Source: Notospermus geniculatus
Taxonomy: Eukaryota > Nemertea > Pilidiophora > Heteronemertea > Lineidae
Direction: 5' to 3'
NCBI GenBank assembly: GCA_002633025.1
Contig: NMRB01000320.1
Span: 253,613 to 317,612 of the forward strand
DNA length: 64,000 bases
Shown here: positions 1 to 11,953 of the stretch, piece by piece
Layout of the letters: the number at the start of each line of letters is the position of its first letter
How positions within the stretch are numbered: position 1 is the first letter of the stretch
Position numbers and translations under genes: made by a program
The notes under the pieces: generated by a model
The model's database searches: none
What the model was told of the DNA's origin: nothing
Seen by the model: the letters and a program-made list of their open reading frames with translations, nothing else

Positions 1-422
1 AAATTTTCAATTTTTTTTCAAAAATTTTTTTCTGTTAATAATGGCCTCCAGAGTCATTGTTTCACTCCAAAATGCAAAATTAGTCTTCCTTATGCATGAA
101 AGTTGCATTTGAACCTGCATTTGAAATGTCAAAAATTTAAGAAAAACATTACCCGGTACTGAATTGATTTTTTCAGGGTACTATATCGTACCCTCAAATT
201 TCTTTAGGGTATTATATTTGTACCCAAATTACCCTTTGGACCCTGCCCACCTATTTTGCCGCTGTGCATGCCATTTCATAACAACTTTCAAATGGAGACG
301 AATCTGCGCCATCACATGATGGCTCTAGTCTACATATTAAAATGAATGTTCTTAGTAGAACTCTGGCTACCGGCGGTCATATTAATCTGCTAACCAGTTA
401 GAATTGAATTCCTCCTCACCCA

Positions 423-600
423 CCCATATATAAAGGTGGGTTGGCAATCAATGATCAGTCACCCCCTAGGCCTACCTATACAAAGTTGGGTTGGCAATGA
501 ATGATCAGCCACCCCTACCTATATAAAGGTGGGTTGGCAATCAATGATCAGCCACCGCTACCTATATAAAGGTGGGTTATGGCAATCAACTATCAGCCAT
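423..600. repeat. Minisatellite, about 4 copies, unit with TATATAAAGG
   Basis: Tandem units built of CCTATATAAAGGTGGG, TTGGCAATCAATGATCAGCC and a short spacer; unit about 45-57 bp, imperfect. Each unit carries a TATA-box-like word by chance of its sequence. No gene starts nearby. Confidence 0.8.
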
Positions 601-1894
601 TCTTGTCAATTGCCCAAGTGAAACATTTCCTAGTCACATTCGGTATACTTAAATTAATGCATATTGGTATCCGAATATTTTCACATGTAAAACCAAACAA
701 CTTCCAAAGGACCCCATATTGCCGATTACATGCATACAGTTGTAATTTCGGAAGGTCCTGGATATGACTTATGCCATCATACTGTTACAATATGTATCTA
801 AAATATCATTGCTATTTGTGCACGACGGGCAACTTTAACAATATCTTTGGTTTCTTGTGCATATTGCGGCATTTAATTTTTGTTCTGTAAGATGTTCTGT
901 GGTAGGTGGAGACAGATTCCTGGATGGTCACTACATTGTTATAAACACTACACACTGATTATTACATCTAAACGGAAGGCATGGTCAACATGTTGGGTTC
1001 AGTGCCATGAGGTCAAGAAAGTGACTAGCATCTCTGATTTACAAATAAACCTGGTACTTCTTCTTTTATTTCTTGTCAATATAGTTAGTTGGGGAGTTTG
1101 GTAAATTCCAGTCTTGACTGGAGTTTCAGTTAAGAAAACTTTGCATCAAGAACGGACTTGTCTTTACCTCTGAATAGCAAATACATCGATCGGTTTCAAA
1201 CACTACATGTAGATGAATTTCACTAGCAGCATCTCGGCCAAAATTAGGTCATTGCCATGGCGATTTCCCCCACAAGGGGATGGGAGAACCAATCATCTGT
1301 CACTCTTGAAGAGAATTTCCATGGTGATGACCTGATTCTGGCAAGATGGCCGCTAGCGAAACTCTTCTAGTGCATTTATCTGACAGCTGATTGGTGTGAT
1401 GCCATACATATATAGTAATGTAATCAGTGCTGATATAGAATGTTAGGAAGAATTTGTGTCAGTGGCAGAACTAATGCAATCAAGACTTTAAATTAACATT
1501 ATTTGTCAACAACTGCTCTTCCAAGATTCTCGTAACGTCAATACCCCAACATGTTTATCATGCCTCCATTTTCCGCTGTTTACAGGTGAACAACCCTTAA
1601 TTCACACCTAGGCCTACTACTTTATGACGTATTACGTAACAATTTTATACTCTTGATTCTGCTGTGTGGATGATGATTATGATGACTTTGTAAATAAAAA
1701 CCGAATGCTTTTAGGTGTCGCGGTATAGCGTGTATATTGTAGGTGTTAAAACATTGGAGAATATAGTGTGTTTATAAATGATTTAGTTATCCAGCAAGTG
1801 ACGTCACATATAGGGTCATATTACAGCACTTTATAGTCATTTAAAACTCTCTGTGAGAGTAACTACTATATTGTAGGCCTCCTGTTGCAGTCAT

Positions 1895-2011
1895 TGGGCT
1901 GTATTTTAGAACGTTCCTTAAAAGGTCCACCTTAATCTATTGTTCTCAATGGTTTTACAATAGACTTAAGGTCGGCCTTAACCGTAAGAAACGTTCTAAA
2001 ATACGACCCAT
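1895..2011. mobile_element. Fold-back element, about 115 bp
   Basis: Inverted ends TGGGCTGTATTTTAGAACGT and ACGTTCTAAAATACGACCCA, with further pairing inside (CCTTAAAAGG/CCTTAAG-type words). It has no coding capacity and looks like a miniature inverted-repeat element. Confidence 0.75.
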
Positions 2012-2282
2012 TATGTCTTGCTGCAGTGGTTGAGGCTACAAAGGAATACAGGGCCTCATAAAAGAATTAGCGTAAACTGATGATAAGAATCATATCTGCT
2101 GCTTGCAGCCAGGTTAATGAGGATCATTTCCACTTCCAATTGCCTCAGTGGGTGCCACTCGAAGAAGTGAAAGTAACAAAAGTCTAGATCATTTTCTCAA
2201 ATGAACAACATTTCTAGTAAAATAGTACATGCATAACGACCTCTTAGCAGCATTGGTCTTCTTTTGACTTATCTACATGTAT

Positions 2283-2486
2283 ATAGACCTGTCCAACAAA
2301 GATGGTGGCCTACTGGTTCTCCCACATGATGTCGTGGCCATTCATCGTCCAAGCATGATATAACGCTATCAAACGCATCCTTTCAGATTATTATTTTACC
2401 TAAACTATTGTGCCCATGGTATTAAGCGTCTGTCATCACATGGTGAGAACTGTTAAACCGCCATCTTTGTTGGAAAGAAAGGTCTA
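2283..2486. mobile_element. MITE-like element, family copy 1 (copy 2 at 58707-58940)
   Basis: Ends are inverted: TAGACCTGTCCAACAAAGAT and ATCTTTGTTGGAAAG..GGTCTA. The copy at 58707-58940 has the same ends (TAGACCTTTCC, GGAAGGTCT) and shared interior words such as ATGGCCA and CAAGCATGATA/CAATGCTTGG in opposite orientation. Non-coding. Confidence 0.7.
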
Positions 2487-3269
2487 CTGGTATATGACCT
2501 CATCAGGATAAGGCTTATACTTACTTATTCAAATACCTCTTCAGTGCTTGAATTTAAAGGAGCTGGACGTCCAAGTTGTTAACACTCACTCACTGGTTCT
2601 CTATCCGCACGACGCCTGCGGTGCTGCCACCTATTGTCGGTGATATGTACTGACATGAATATCGTGAGTAAGTTGCATCGGACCGGGAACCAGTCTAACG
2701 ATCACGGGTGCTGCCACCTGCACGAAGGAATAAAACTAGTTTGCCGACCATGTTTGTAAACAAACCAGCTTGTTTACAAATTCGGCGTCTAACTCCTTTA
2801 AATACCGTACATATCTTAATCAATTTCATGGCTGTTGAACACGAGATGAACATTTGTTCTGTGTATCTTGCATTGCTGACTTGTTCTTTCCGTTAAATTA
2901 CGAACTGCACTTTAACAGACGTCATTCAAATCACTGGGTCCAGTGGGCTGTCGGCAGATAAATCACTGTGCCAAACGACTTGTATAGTATCATGCATGCA
3001 CTCTTGTCGCTGATAATAGAATTCCTGGCTGTCAAAAATGTTGTGATTTATAGTGAACTGTTGAGTGCTAGCATCATGATCTGCCCTTTTACCAACACTA
3101 TGATGAACAATAATATATAGAATTTTCTTTAGCTCGTCCTCGGTGAAACTCGCAACGTGAAGACCTGTCTTTGAGAATACAGCATCTTAAAAAAATATTA
3201 TTTCAAAAGTGCAAGCGCCCCCTTAGGGCATTATAGCTACTCATCAAACAATACTGGACGATATTAATG

Positions 3270-3428
3270 ATATGTAGGAGGAAACCGGAGACCCCGGAGG
3301 AAACCTACGATGTCGAGGAGAGATCGCCCTCTCCACCACATAAAGCCACTTGCACGACCGGGGATCGAACCCGTGACCTCAGTGGTGGCAGGCGCCGATG
3401 TTTCACCACCCCAACACCCCACTACAAC
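3270..3428 (-). mobile_element. tRNA-derived SINE-like element
   Basis: Read on the minus strand, a pol III box-B word GGTTCGATCC (inside ACGGGTTCGATCCCCGG, about 3355-3371) follows a box-A-like TGGTGAAAC. Downstream comes a GGTTTCCTCCGGGGTCTCCG core, a motif I recall from widespread deuterostome and other marine SINEs. Non-coding retroposon; exact family unknown. Confidence 0.65.
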
Positions 3429-5431
3429 ATCTGCTGATGCAAATCGCCCAAGGAGACGGCTAAAAAGATCATGAACAGATCGCACCCAAATCATCTCCCT
3501 GCCTCTTTGCTTTTTATAATGACAGAGGATACAAATGGAGGAAGGCATATTATCTGCCACATGAATAAGTTACAATGGGTCTTCATGTCAGTTATTCATA
3601 CCTTATTGGGTCTTGCTTAATATTGATAACCTACAAACAGGTCAATTTACCAGTACCGCCATTTACCATAATGTGATGCTCACTTGCTTTATTTGTATAA
3701 GTTACTGCTGGATTAGAATGATATGATATCATATACATGTACTCATACTGGCCTTTACCGATGAGACAGAAACGTCATGGTGTTATACGGGCCAATGACA
3801 AACTAAAGTTTTTTACACTGTAAATAAGCCTTTGGTATTGCACACTAAGAAACTCTGGCAGGAGTCTGACCGCCATATTGTAGAAGTTGGGTCACATCAT
3901 ATCACTTTAGTATCAATGAGGTATAAAAACACTGTCATGGTTGAATAGGATGATTATTTGCCGTGGATTTTTTTCCCAAAATGTATCTGAACCAAGTACT
4001 TAGGGCCTACCACTGTCAGCCTTCTACATACCAATTAGTTCCTTCTCGGTGGGATTTTCATGTCCTTCTCCAGAAGGTACCAAAATTCCTATTTAGCAGC
4101 CTACATTAATAAGATTTTCACTTTGCAATTAATACTGGCGACCCAACAGCTGATATCCCAACATTTCAAGTTAAAAAATGGTAAATAAATAAAACTGAAG
4201 CCAACCAAGTCATCGCTTCGATAACACAAAATGTCATTAATTCAAAAATTCCTGTCCGTTTGAAGGTACATGTAGGTCTACTCTTCCAAAGTGAAAAGGT
4301 AGAACAGGTGTGTTATAAGGTATGTCTTCAGATGAAGATTCTTGTCCAATCATGCCAGTGTTTCTCTTTGAATTTTTCAGGTCACAATTGTCCATAGTGT
4401 ATCATAGCTTTTCATTGTAAAAAGTCATTCATTTATGGTCAGAATGATAGAATACTTGTGATTGCTGTAGAATTTTTGTAATCTTGTGTCGACTATATCA
4501 AATTGACGTTAAAGCGCTGTGGTTCATCAGTGGAGATAATGATTTTTAAGAAAGTTTTTGGTTAAATTCATACATACACACTATGATTTTTTGTATTGTT
4601 GATATGATTGAAGATTTTTCTATGATGGTATAACATACGGTACATTAAGCTACTTCAGTCATCTTCCCACGTATATCACATAGTTATATTGTACAAAATT
4701 GCTTCTATTGATATTATTATCGTATAGGGTCAATTCAGTCTCTAGATATATTTAAAAAAACAAATCTATGCGCCATTTAACCCTCATCCAGCTATGGAAG
4801 CCTAATGGCAGATATTGGTAATCAGCATATTGCCAGGAAAGTGATATCAGTATTGACTACTGGAGCATGGAGTACTGGTAGTCTGATTGCAGAACTTGTC
4901 CAGTCTGGTCAATTTGATATCAGTATCCTTTGACAATATGTGATCTTTCATCAATATAGTCAATTTGTAGTAACATTTTTGAGCAGCACTTATGCCTGGG
5001 TACAACTACAAGCCCTAGTATTAAGCGTGAAAAAAAAATTAACGAATTTGTTAAACTACTTGTAAGAAACTGAATTTCCAAAGAACTGGTATGAAGAATT
5101 TTACCTTTTTGGACGTTAGTACTGCTCAAGCATTTTCAGGAATATCTCATGCTGAGATCTCCATCAGGCACAGAATTAAAAGTTGTATAGAAAGGTTGCT
5201 ATGATGGATGAGGGTGGTTTTCTTCAAAAAAAATGTCTGGTTTTATAAACTGCCAATTATTAGGACAGGTTAAAAAGAAACGAATTATTTCTCACGTTTT
5301 TAAGTTACATTCCAATTTATGAATTTTACATTCCTGTTGAAGATCATGGAGTATCATCACATCTCTGTTGGAATAAATCTCTCTTGTGCTGATGGAGGTG
5401 CTGAGAACACGTATAAGTTATCTATATCCCC

Positions 5432-5735
5432 CATCTTCGATAATCGAAGGCCAATCTGCTCACCACTGCGTTACATCACACATCACCCTTCGAGAAATAG
5501 ACCTGTCCGCGGTGTATCTTGGCACGATGCCAACTTTACTGGTCGACCAATCATATTACACTTTATATCGGGTCTTCGGCAACCACTATTTGTACCACGA
5601 TTCAAATTTTACACCACCGGTTCTGATTGGCCTCTTCTTCGAGAGCGGATTCGCCGCAGACCGGTCAATTTCTCGAAGGGTGATGTGCGATGTAACGCAG
5701 TTGGTGAGCAGATCGGCCTTCGATTATCGAAGATG
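5432..5735. mobile_element. Long-terminal-inverted-repeat element (about 75-bp arms); fragment at 36575-36692
   Basis: The left arm starts CATCTTCGATAATCGAAGGC and the right arm ends with its complement. Arms pair for about 75 bp through CACATCACCCTTCGAG. A half copy (left arm only, with internal ACTTTATATCGGG) is at 36575-36692. Open frames of 175 and 186 residues over the element are by-products of the repeat, not genes. Confidence 0.85.
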
Positions 5736-6240
5736 CCTATCCCCTGGAACAACTGCCTTGTTTCTATTCGCAATCAAAATTGGCAGTCAGCGACTCGGGA
5801 GCGCCAAGTCGACACATTACGACAGAGATGTGCGCCTTTATTATAGGGCCCGCTTCAAGCTCGCTTGTCGGCATAGGGCCTATAGTTTTGTTACATTATG
5901 CCAATGTTTTAATCAAAATGGTGTTTATAAAAACTTCCTTTCATGATAAAGGGGTGTTCAGAGGGAATAATTCTGTCTTCTGACGAATAGTTTGTTTTGT
6001 AACTTTGATAATTTATTGACAATCACTATGTCGGTGTATGATACCAGGATGGGATGCAACAAGTCCTTTCATTGGTTGGTTATACGCATACCTGTCATTG
6101 GACATTTGTATAGTTCGTGTTGTTCGTGGATGGATATCTGCTTGTTGCGAATCACACATTTTTAGTTTACTTTGTTCAATGATGATGTAGTCACAAGAAT
6201 CTTTAGGTAAGATTATGCATCAGCAAGTGCTACAAGATCT

Positions 6241-6350
6241 GGACCCATATTCATAAAACTACTTAAGTCGAAGTGTGACACTTATCCTTTGTTCAACACA
6301 AAAGATAAGTATCACACTTTGACTTAAGTATGTTTATGAATATGGACCCT
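6241..6350. mobile_element. Fold-back MITE, copy 1 of 3
   Basis: Ends GGACCCATATTCATAAAACT and TTATGAATATGGACCCT are inverted, with a core ACACTTATCCTTTGTTCAAC and its partner. Other copies: 57311-57425 (intact) and a rearranged one at 40360-40530. High similarity between copies suggests a fairly recent family. Confidence 0.85.
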
Positions 6351-7147
6351 GCCCAAATCCCCTGATTTGATGCATAAATGACATACTACAAGACCAATAG
6401 ACCTGATGCTACTGCCATTGAAGGTACGGTACTTCATAAGGTGGGTCAAAAGACAAAAGTATTAGAGGGGCTTTGAATTTGATGATTAAGGCCACAGAAT
6501 AAGTAATGTAAATCAAATATTGTAAACCATTGAATTTGTAGGCCTACAACCTGTTAGGTTGTTGAATTCTTCCATGTTTAAATTTCTCGTTCACATTTTT
6601 TGGTAAAATTTTGTATTTACAAGAGACCAACCCAACCCCTATTTTCCCTGATCACAGATGTGCAACAGAGAGACCAATATGAATTTGAACAGCCCAGCAA
6701 CTCTCTTTGAAAGATCCAAGCGGACTTTGAACAAGCAGCCTTGTGGGCAAAGCAACATCACTGAGGCACAGGCTCGTTTATTCTAAAGGAAATCAGTTTT
6801 TCTGACCCTTGTGGTATGTAAATTTCTCGTATCTTCATTTAACCCCACCATTTTTGTACAGTGCACACTAACACAGTATTGCTCAGCAGAGACAGAAAAA
6901 AGCCTCAAATTTTTCAAAACCCATTGACTAAAACAGTCAAAGGGGACAATTTTATGAACATAGCTATTATCCACCCATAGAATTTCCCAGTACTGATCTT
7001 TCCAATCAATCAGAAATGAGGCTGGCACCAAAAATCATGGTAAGGACATGCTGAGAGCACTTTCCCTCCCTAAAAAAGGGGTTCTTAGAAGGTCCTAGTG
7101 ATTGGTGATCTTGGCACAAGACTTCAGCTGCTCAGACTCAGTCTTTT

Positions 7148-7275
7148 CTAGAGTTTCAGATTGTAAAGTTCCAGCCTGAAGAAGACCCCGGTTGGAGTCG
7201 AAAATTTGCTAAATATTCTGGAAATTGACTTTATATACTTTATTATATTGTGTGTCGATTTTTGTGCTCGCCTTC
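7148..7275. repeat. Dispersed repeat shared with 60110-60515
   Basis: AGATTGTAAAGTTCCAGCCT and GAAGAAGACCCCGGTTGG followed by TCTGGAAATTG and ATATTGTGTGTC occur here and at 60110-60515, where another element interrupts it. Non-coding; class unknown. Confidence 0.75.
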
Positions 7276-8752
7276 TCTAAGGAAACCAACAATGTTGAAT
7301 TGCCCAGTGAGAACCAACTTGCACGATAAAAACACTCGAGTGGAAGACCGCACTAACATATGACCCGTGACAGCAAAATGAGTTGGAATGCGCCGGAAAG
7401 AAGACCAAGATGACACCAGAACAATTGCAGAAATGGACAAAGTCAAATTTCACAANCGAGTGCAGTGACTGCTGCTCATTGAACTTGCTTGAAAAGTGAA
7501 CCTTTCCAATAGATGGACCCACTGCAGCTGAGCAGATGACTGCTTAAGTCTATGGTATCCAGGTGTACATTTGTATTGAAACTCGCATGATGACAATAAA
7601 TTTGAACCACATGCGCGTGATTTTTTCCTGCATTAGGTCAAGCAATTATACACAACTGAAGTTGGTGTGTGGATCACCGTATATCAATGTAAGGTGACCT
7701 ATATCAGGGTGATCACATATTTACAAAGGATATCTAATGGTTCATCTAAATATACAGGAAAAAAGCTAATTCACAAAATACTACCGGCCTCGATCCCCAC
7801 AACAATGCAAAGTGGAATTTACCTGATATGAATCGTCAATTCAAACCAATTGAACATGTGGAAGTGTGCAACGGTAAGAACTATCAACTATCGACAGTTC
7901 CAATTTACCTACACTTGTGTTGACAGAATTGTGTCAAGCACTCTGTCATATGGCGCTTTACACAAACTTCGATTGGCCATATAACATACAGTGATAAATA
8001 TAAAACCATACTCCTAAGCAGTGTGATTATAGTATAGACACAGTACGCCTTCTGTTTCCTGTACCGGTATATCGATTGTATTATCGACAAAACAGATAAC
8101 CCAGTAGCCACCAAAGAGGACAGAATTACTGACGTCCTTGGCCACTCCAATCCCAACCTTAGCCAACACACATAGTCAATGTATTAAAGTTTTAAACTGA
8201 GACGGAATATGAAAGGACAGGCAGGGCCAATAATGCTTTGTTTTGGGCCTTTCAATATGTATTGAAGCTTTGTTTGGGCCCTTTTTCAATTGTATTGAAA
8301 CTTGTAAATAACTAAACTACCTCTATGGAAGGACATAGTGCCTACAATCCTTAAGGACATTATAGGATGAATAATGCTGAGCTGCCAGAATAGACAAATG
8401 TACAAACAGAGAGAGAGTAAGAATTCTTTCTAATTTTCACAAATCTACGTAGATATCACAATGTTAGAAAATGGTAATCAACTTCATGAAAGCTCTCAAG
8501 AATATAAAGTAGAAAAGCAGAATTTGACTTTGTTATAAAGAAATTTGAATTTGAGTTCAGTACCAAACACCACGTCATTATGACATCGTCACAGGTGATG
8601 TATTTTGTACGCATCACTCGTGCATTACGTTAATGACGTCATGGCGACGTCACCGACAGGAAAACCGGTCTTATGGTACCAGTAGTGAAATGGTTAAAGA
8701 CAATATTCAGGATCTACGGTAATTGATCCACCAATAATTCCTGCATGAGCAT

Positions 8753-8961
8753 ATGTGACCCGTTACGGCAAATCAGGTATTTTAAGTCGCACAAGATGTG
8801 AACCAGGATGGAACGAAAATAACTCCAGGAGATAAAGAAATGCAATCATTCCGATTTTACTAAAGACAGACAATACGCCGCCTACTGAAATTGACAAAAT
8901 GTTGGTCTAAATCTGCCAGCTTTAGAGCGACTCTACTCGTTCTGTGGTGGCGGGTCACATA
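8753..8961. mobile_element. MITE with TGTGACCC ends
   Basis: Ends ATGTGACCCG and CGGGTCACAT are inverted about 205 bp apart. It shares the terminal octamer with elements at 31733-31920, 41763-41970 and 46272-46476, but the interiors differ. Confidence 0.65.
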
Positions 8962-10580
8962 TGAAATTTATAAACAGCATCTGCCGTAGTTCTATATATA
9001 CCAGTATCTAATTTACAGAGCCTGAGTGGTATCCCTGATGCTTATGGAAGGTGTATCCATCTAAAGTAGTTACATGTCTCACAAACTGTAATCTATGGTA
9101 TGAACAATAGACAGACTGTAAATCGGAAGAGAGGAAAATATAGAATACCGGTAGTAGACAATTTTCTGGAAAACAGCATCAGCACGCGAGTTAAAGTTAG
9201 GCAATTTGTATGAAATTTAAGAAGTTAAAAAGATACATATCAAGGGCAGTAGGCGAAGAGCATGACGCATTCTCACGTCAACCTAAATCTGAAAGTCTGA
9301 ACTTTCAAATTACTCTAAGTGCCTACCCTGAAATACTCTAAGTACTTGTATACATTCCATTATTAACATCTACATTGCAGCCTTAAAAAAATTCACAATG
9401 GCATCTTTGGGTCTGTCAGAATACTGGTTTTAGAGAATATGCTACACTATTAAGATGATACTGGCACAGCAGTATAGGCAGTCTGATAACTATTTTAGCA
9501 CACCGAGATATCACATTCTGATTTTAGATAATTCATAATAAGTTTGTGATATGAGCATCAGCAGTCACATTTAACAAAACTAACAAAAGGTGTAGGAAGA
9601 ATTCTTTGAGCAAAATTTAATGACGTGTGCCAACCCAAACATTGTCTTTATATACTTTCAAAGTATCGTAAATGTTTAGTATTATCTGCACTAGCAAAAG
9701 ACCAACAAAACTCAATAAAAGAATTGGAAGAATAAATAGAATGAGTGAGTAAACACAGAAATCTAGGCCGCCACTCTAAATATAAAGATTTGTATGAAAA
9801 AATTCATGAAGATAAACATCAAATACAGTGTACTTATCCTTGAATGGCTGGAAACTACAATCTGTTTTTAAACATCATCTACAATTTAGCACATTACTGG
9901 TATTTCATCATTTACATATAACAAGTACACTGTTTCTGTTCAGTGTATGAAACTACATAACAATGTTCATCAGAATTTTCTTTTAGAATATCTTCTCTGA
10001 TGACGTTTTTAAAAATGTTTCAAATGCCACAAACACCGGGAGTGCAAAGCGGAATATCCATTTCTGATATCACACAAGAAAGAAAATACAAACATATAAA
10101 TGTAGTCACAGCAGAAATGCCTCGATGAAATCGTGGAAGTTATCAGGCTATTGGCTGAAGGAAAACGTAGCCGGTACATAAATATCGCCGCAGACAACGA
10201 GTAGAAAAATAGTGCTGGAGTAAATTTCACGACTACGGACATTGGTGTGCTGCTTCAGTATGGGAAAAATCCATAAGCTCATCTTGTTTGAAACACAACA
10301 TAGGTGAACCATTAAGGGATGAAGCATTCACAATAATTTTGAGCACCATGGAAACCGGCAGCTGAAGGAGCTCCAGAATGGTAATCCTAGCAAATTTTTG
10401 GCATGCTGTTTCATGTCAGTTTCTCATGCAATAATGTTGGGAATAAAACATGAGACTACTCAATTGGTGAAACATTATTTTTTTCGTTTCCACTGTAACA
10501 CAAATTGCAGTAGAATATTATCACCTCCCCCCTCTCCCCACACACGCACAAAAAAATTTTCATGACCAATAATTTTTGTT

Positions 10581-10813
10581 GGAGATATTAAAGATAATGT
10601 ATCACGAGTATTTTCGCAGGCCATGAATATCAGTGTTTACATTTTGTTTATTTGTGTCCGGTCTTGCTTTGTCTTATGGGTAATTGCATGCCCTAGACAT
10701 TCTTCTGATACCGAAAGTTTTCAATTTGGTGGTTTGGCATGTCCCAAAAGTTCAAAACAACATTACAAACATTGAATGTAAACAATAAAGTCATGATACA
10801 TTATCTTTAACAG
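10581..10813. mobile_element. MITE-like element
   Basis: Inverted ends AAGATAATGTATCACGAG and its near complement CATGATACATTATCTTTAA; inner words GTTTACATT/AATGTAAAC also pair. Non-coding. Confidence 0.65.
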
Positions 10814-11756
10814 GTACTCTTGAAAAGAGTGTATGGACTAAAAACCAGAAGAGAAGGTAGAAAACAATAATTTTTAGAGCATGGAAAATTTATATTTTTA
10901 AATCAATAATTTTGAAATCTTTTGCCAATTACCGGGAGTACCAGCAGTTAAGATAACCATCGGCACAACACATTTTATCAATAACAATATAGCTTTGAGG
11001 TACTTGCCAATTAACTGTGCCTGATATAAAAAAAGTCGCTGCGTTTTAACAGCCTGGAGCAGCTGTTGATGATAATATTTATTTATTATTCATACTTGTC
11101 AATTCAATTTTTGAAAGTCACATGTTCGCATTTCGGCTTTTTCAATAGCCCTTGACATGACAGGAAAGATACTTTAATTATTGTATTACCACTCTTTTAA
11201 TACTTCTGCCACTGCATTTCAAGCTTACAGTTCATTCCAAATCCCAGTGGCGCGAGGTTTTCAGCCAATATCTCCGCAATGGCTGGGTCAAATTCAACAT
11301 ACCATATATCAATTAACTTAATTGTCTTTCTTGCCGGTATCTTTCTGCTATCTTCATTTTTCGCGTAAGGCCTGCATAATGGATCCCTTTCTCAAAACCC
11401 ATTTCATTTTGCTATGCTGATCAGTGCAGTTTACATTTGCATTGCATTGCGTCATTTCAAAATGGCCACCATTTCTGCCGTAAACACGAACTGTGATTTG
11501 TGAAAGAACTTTTTTATGTCACGTTTTTTTGGAAAATGACAGTGATGATGGCTGTACCGCCAAGAAAGACAAGTCGATTGACGTATATGTGTCATCAAAA
11601 TCAGCCCAGCTGTTGCGGAGCTATCGTTGATAAACCTCCCGCCAATCAGAACTGGAATGGAGAGTAGGAACACAGCAGTTGAAAGAAACCATGGACCAGA
11701 TCATGCACACTAGTTTTCAGTAGCACTCAATTCGTCCGCGGGTGCAGCAGTCACTG

Positions 11757-11953
11757 TCATGAATTCATCTCCCTCTCAACAGCCTCATCTACGTTGTTCA
11801 AGAACATCTCCGTGAACAGCTGAGGGAATGGTAGCTCAGGCATCTTCTTTTTCAGATTAATGATGACTTGCTGATGGTTTAAACTGGCCATACGTAACTC
11901 TGTTAATCGCAGGAGGAGGAACCCAAATCGGTTACTATTTGGACCTTCTTTTT
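11757..11953 (-). CDS. 2DBD-NR last exon: helices 10-12 with AF-2, stop
   Basis: The exon continues in phase 1 and encodes [20 protein letters not shown] (helix 10/11), then [13 protein letters not shown] (helix 12), and stops at TGA 11757-11759. F-T-E-M-F-L fits the AF-2 core pattern (hydrophobic pair, x, Glu, hydrophobic pair), so ligand-type coactivator recruitment is likely preserved. The downstream minus strand has AATAAA-like words near 11,080-11,095, a possible poly(A) region. Confidence 0.9.

Larger units (their letters stand above)
1..11750. other. Region with no recognised gene; repeats only
   Basis: I found no exon series with splice sites and a recognisable family here. Open frames are short or lie inside inverted repeats. 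The 3'UTR of the minus-strand receptor probably enters from the right end. The region holds a minisatellite (423-600) and several fold-back elements listed separately. Confidence 0.6.

Noticed and set aside
5319-5946. Overlapping plus-strand open frames of 175 and 186 residues
   Set aside because: They span a long-inverted-repeat element with a partial copy at 36575; composition and symmetry explain the open frames, and no domain is recognisable.
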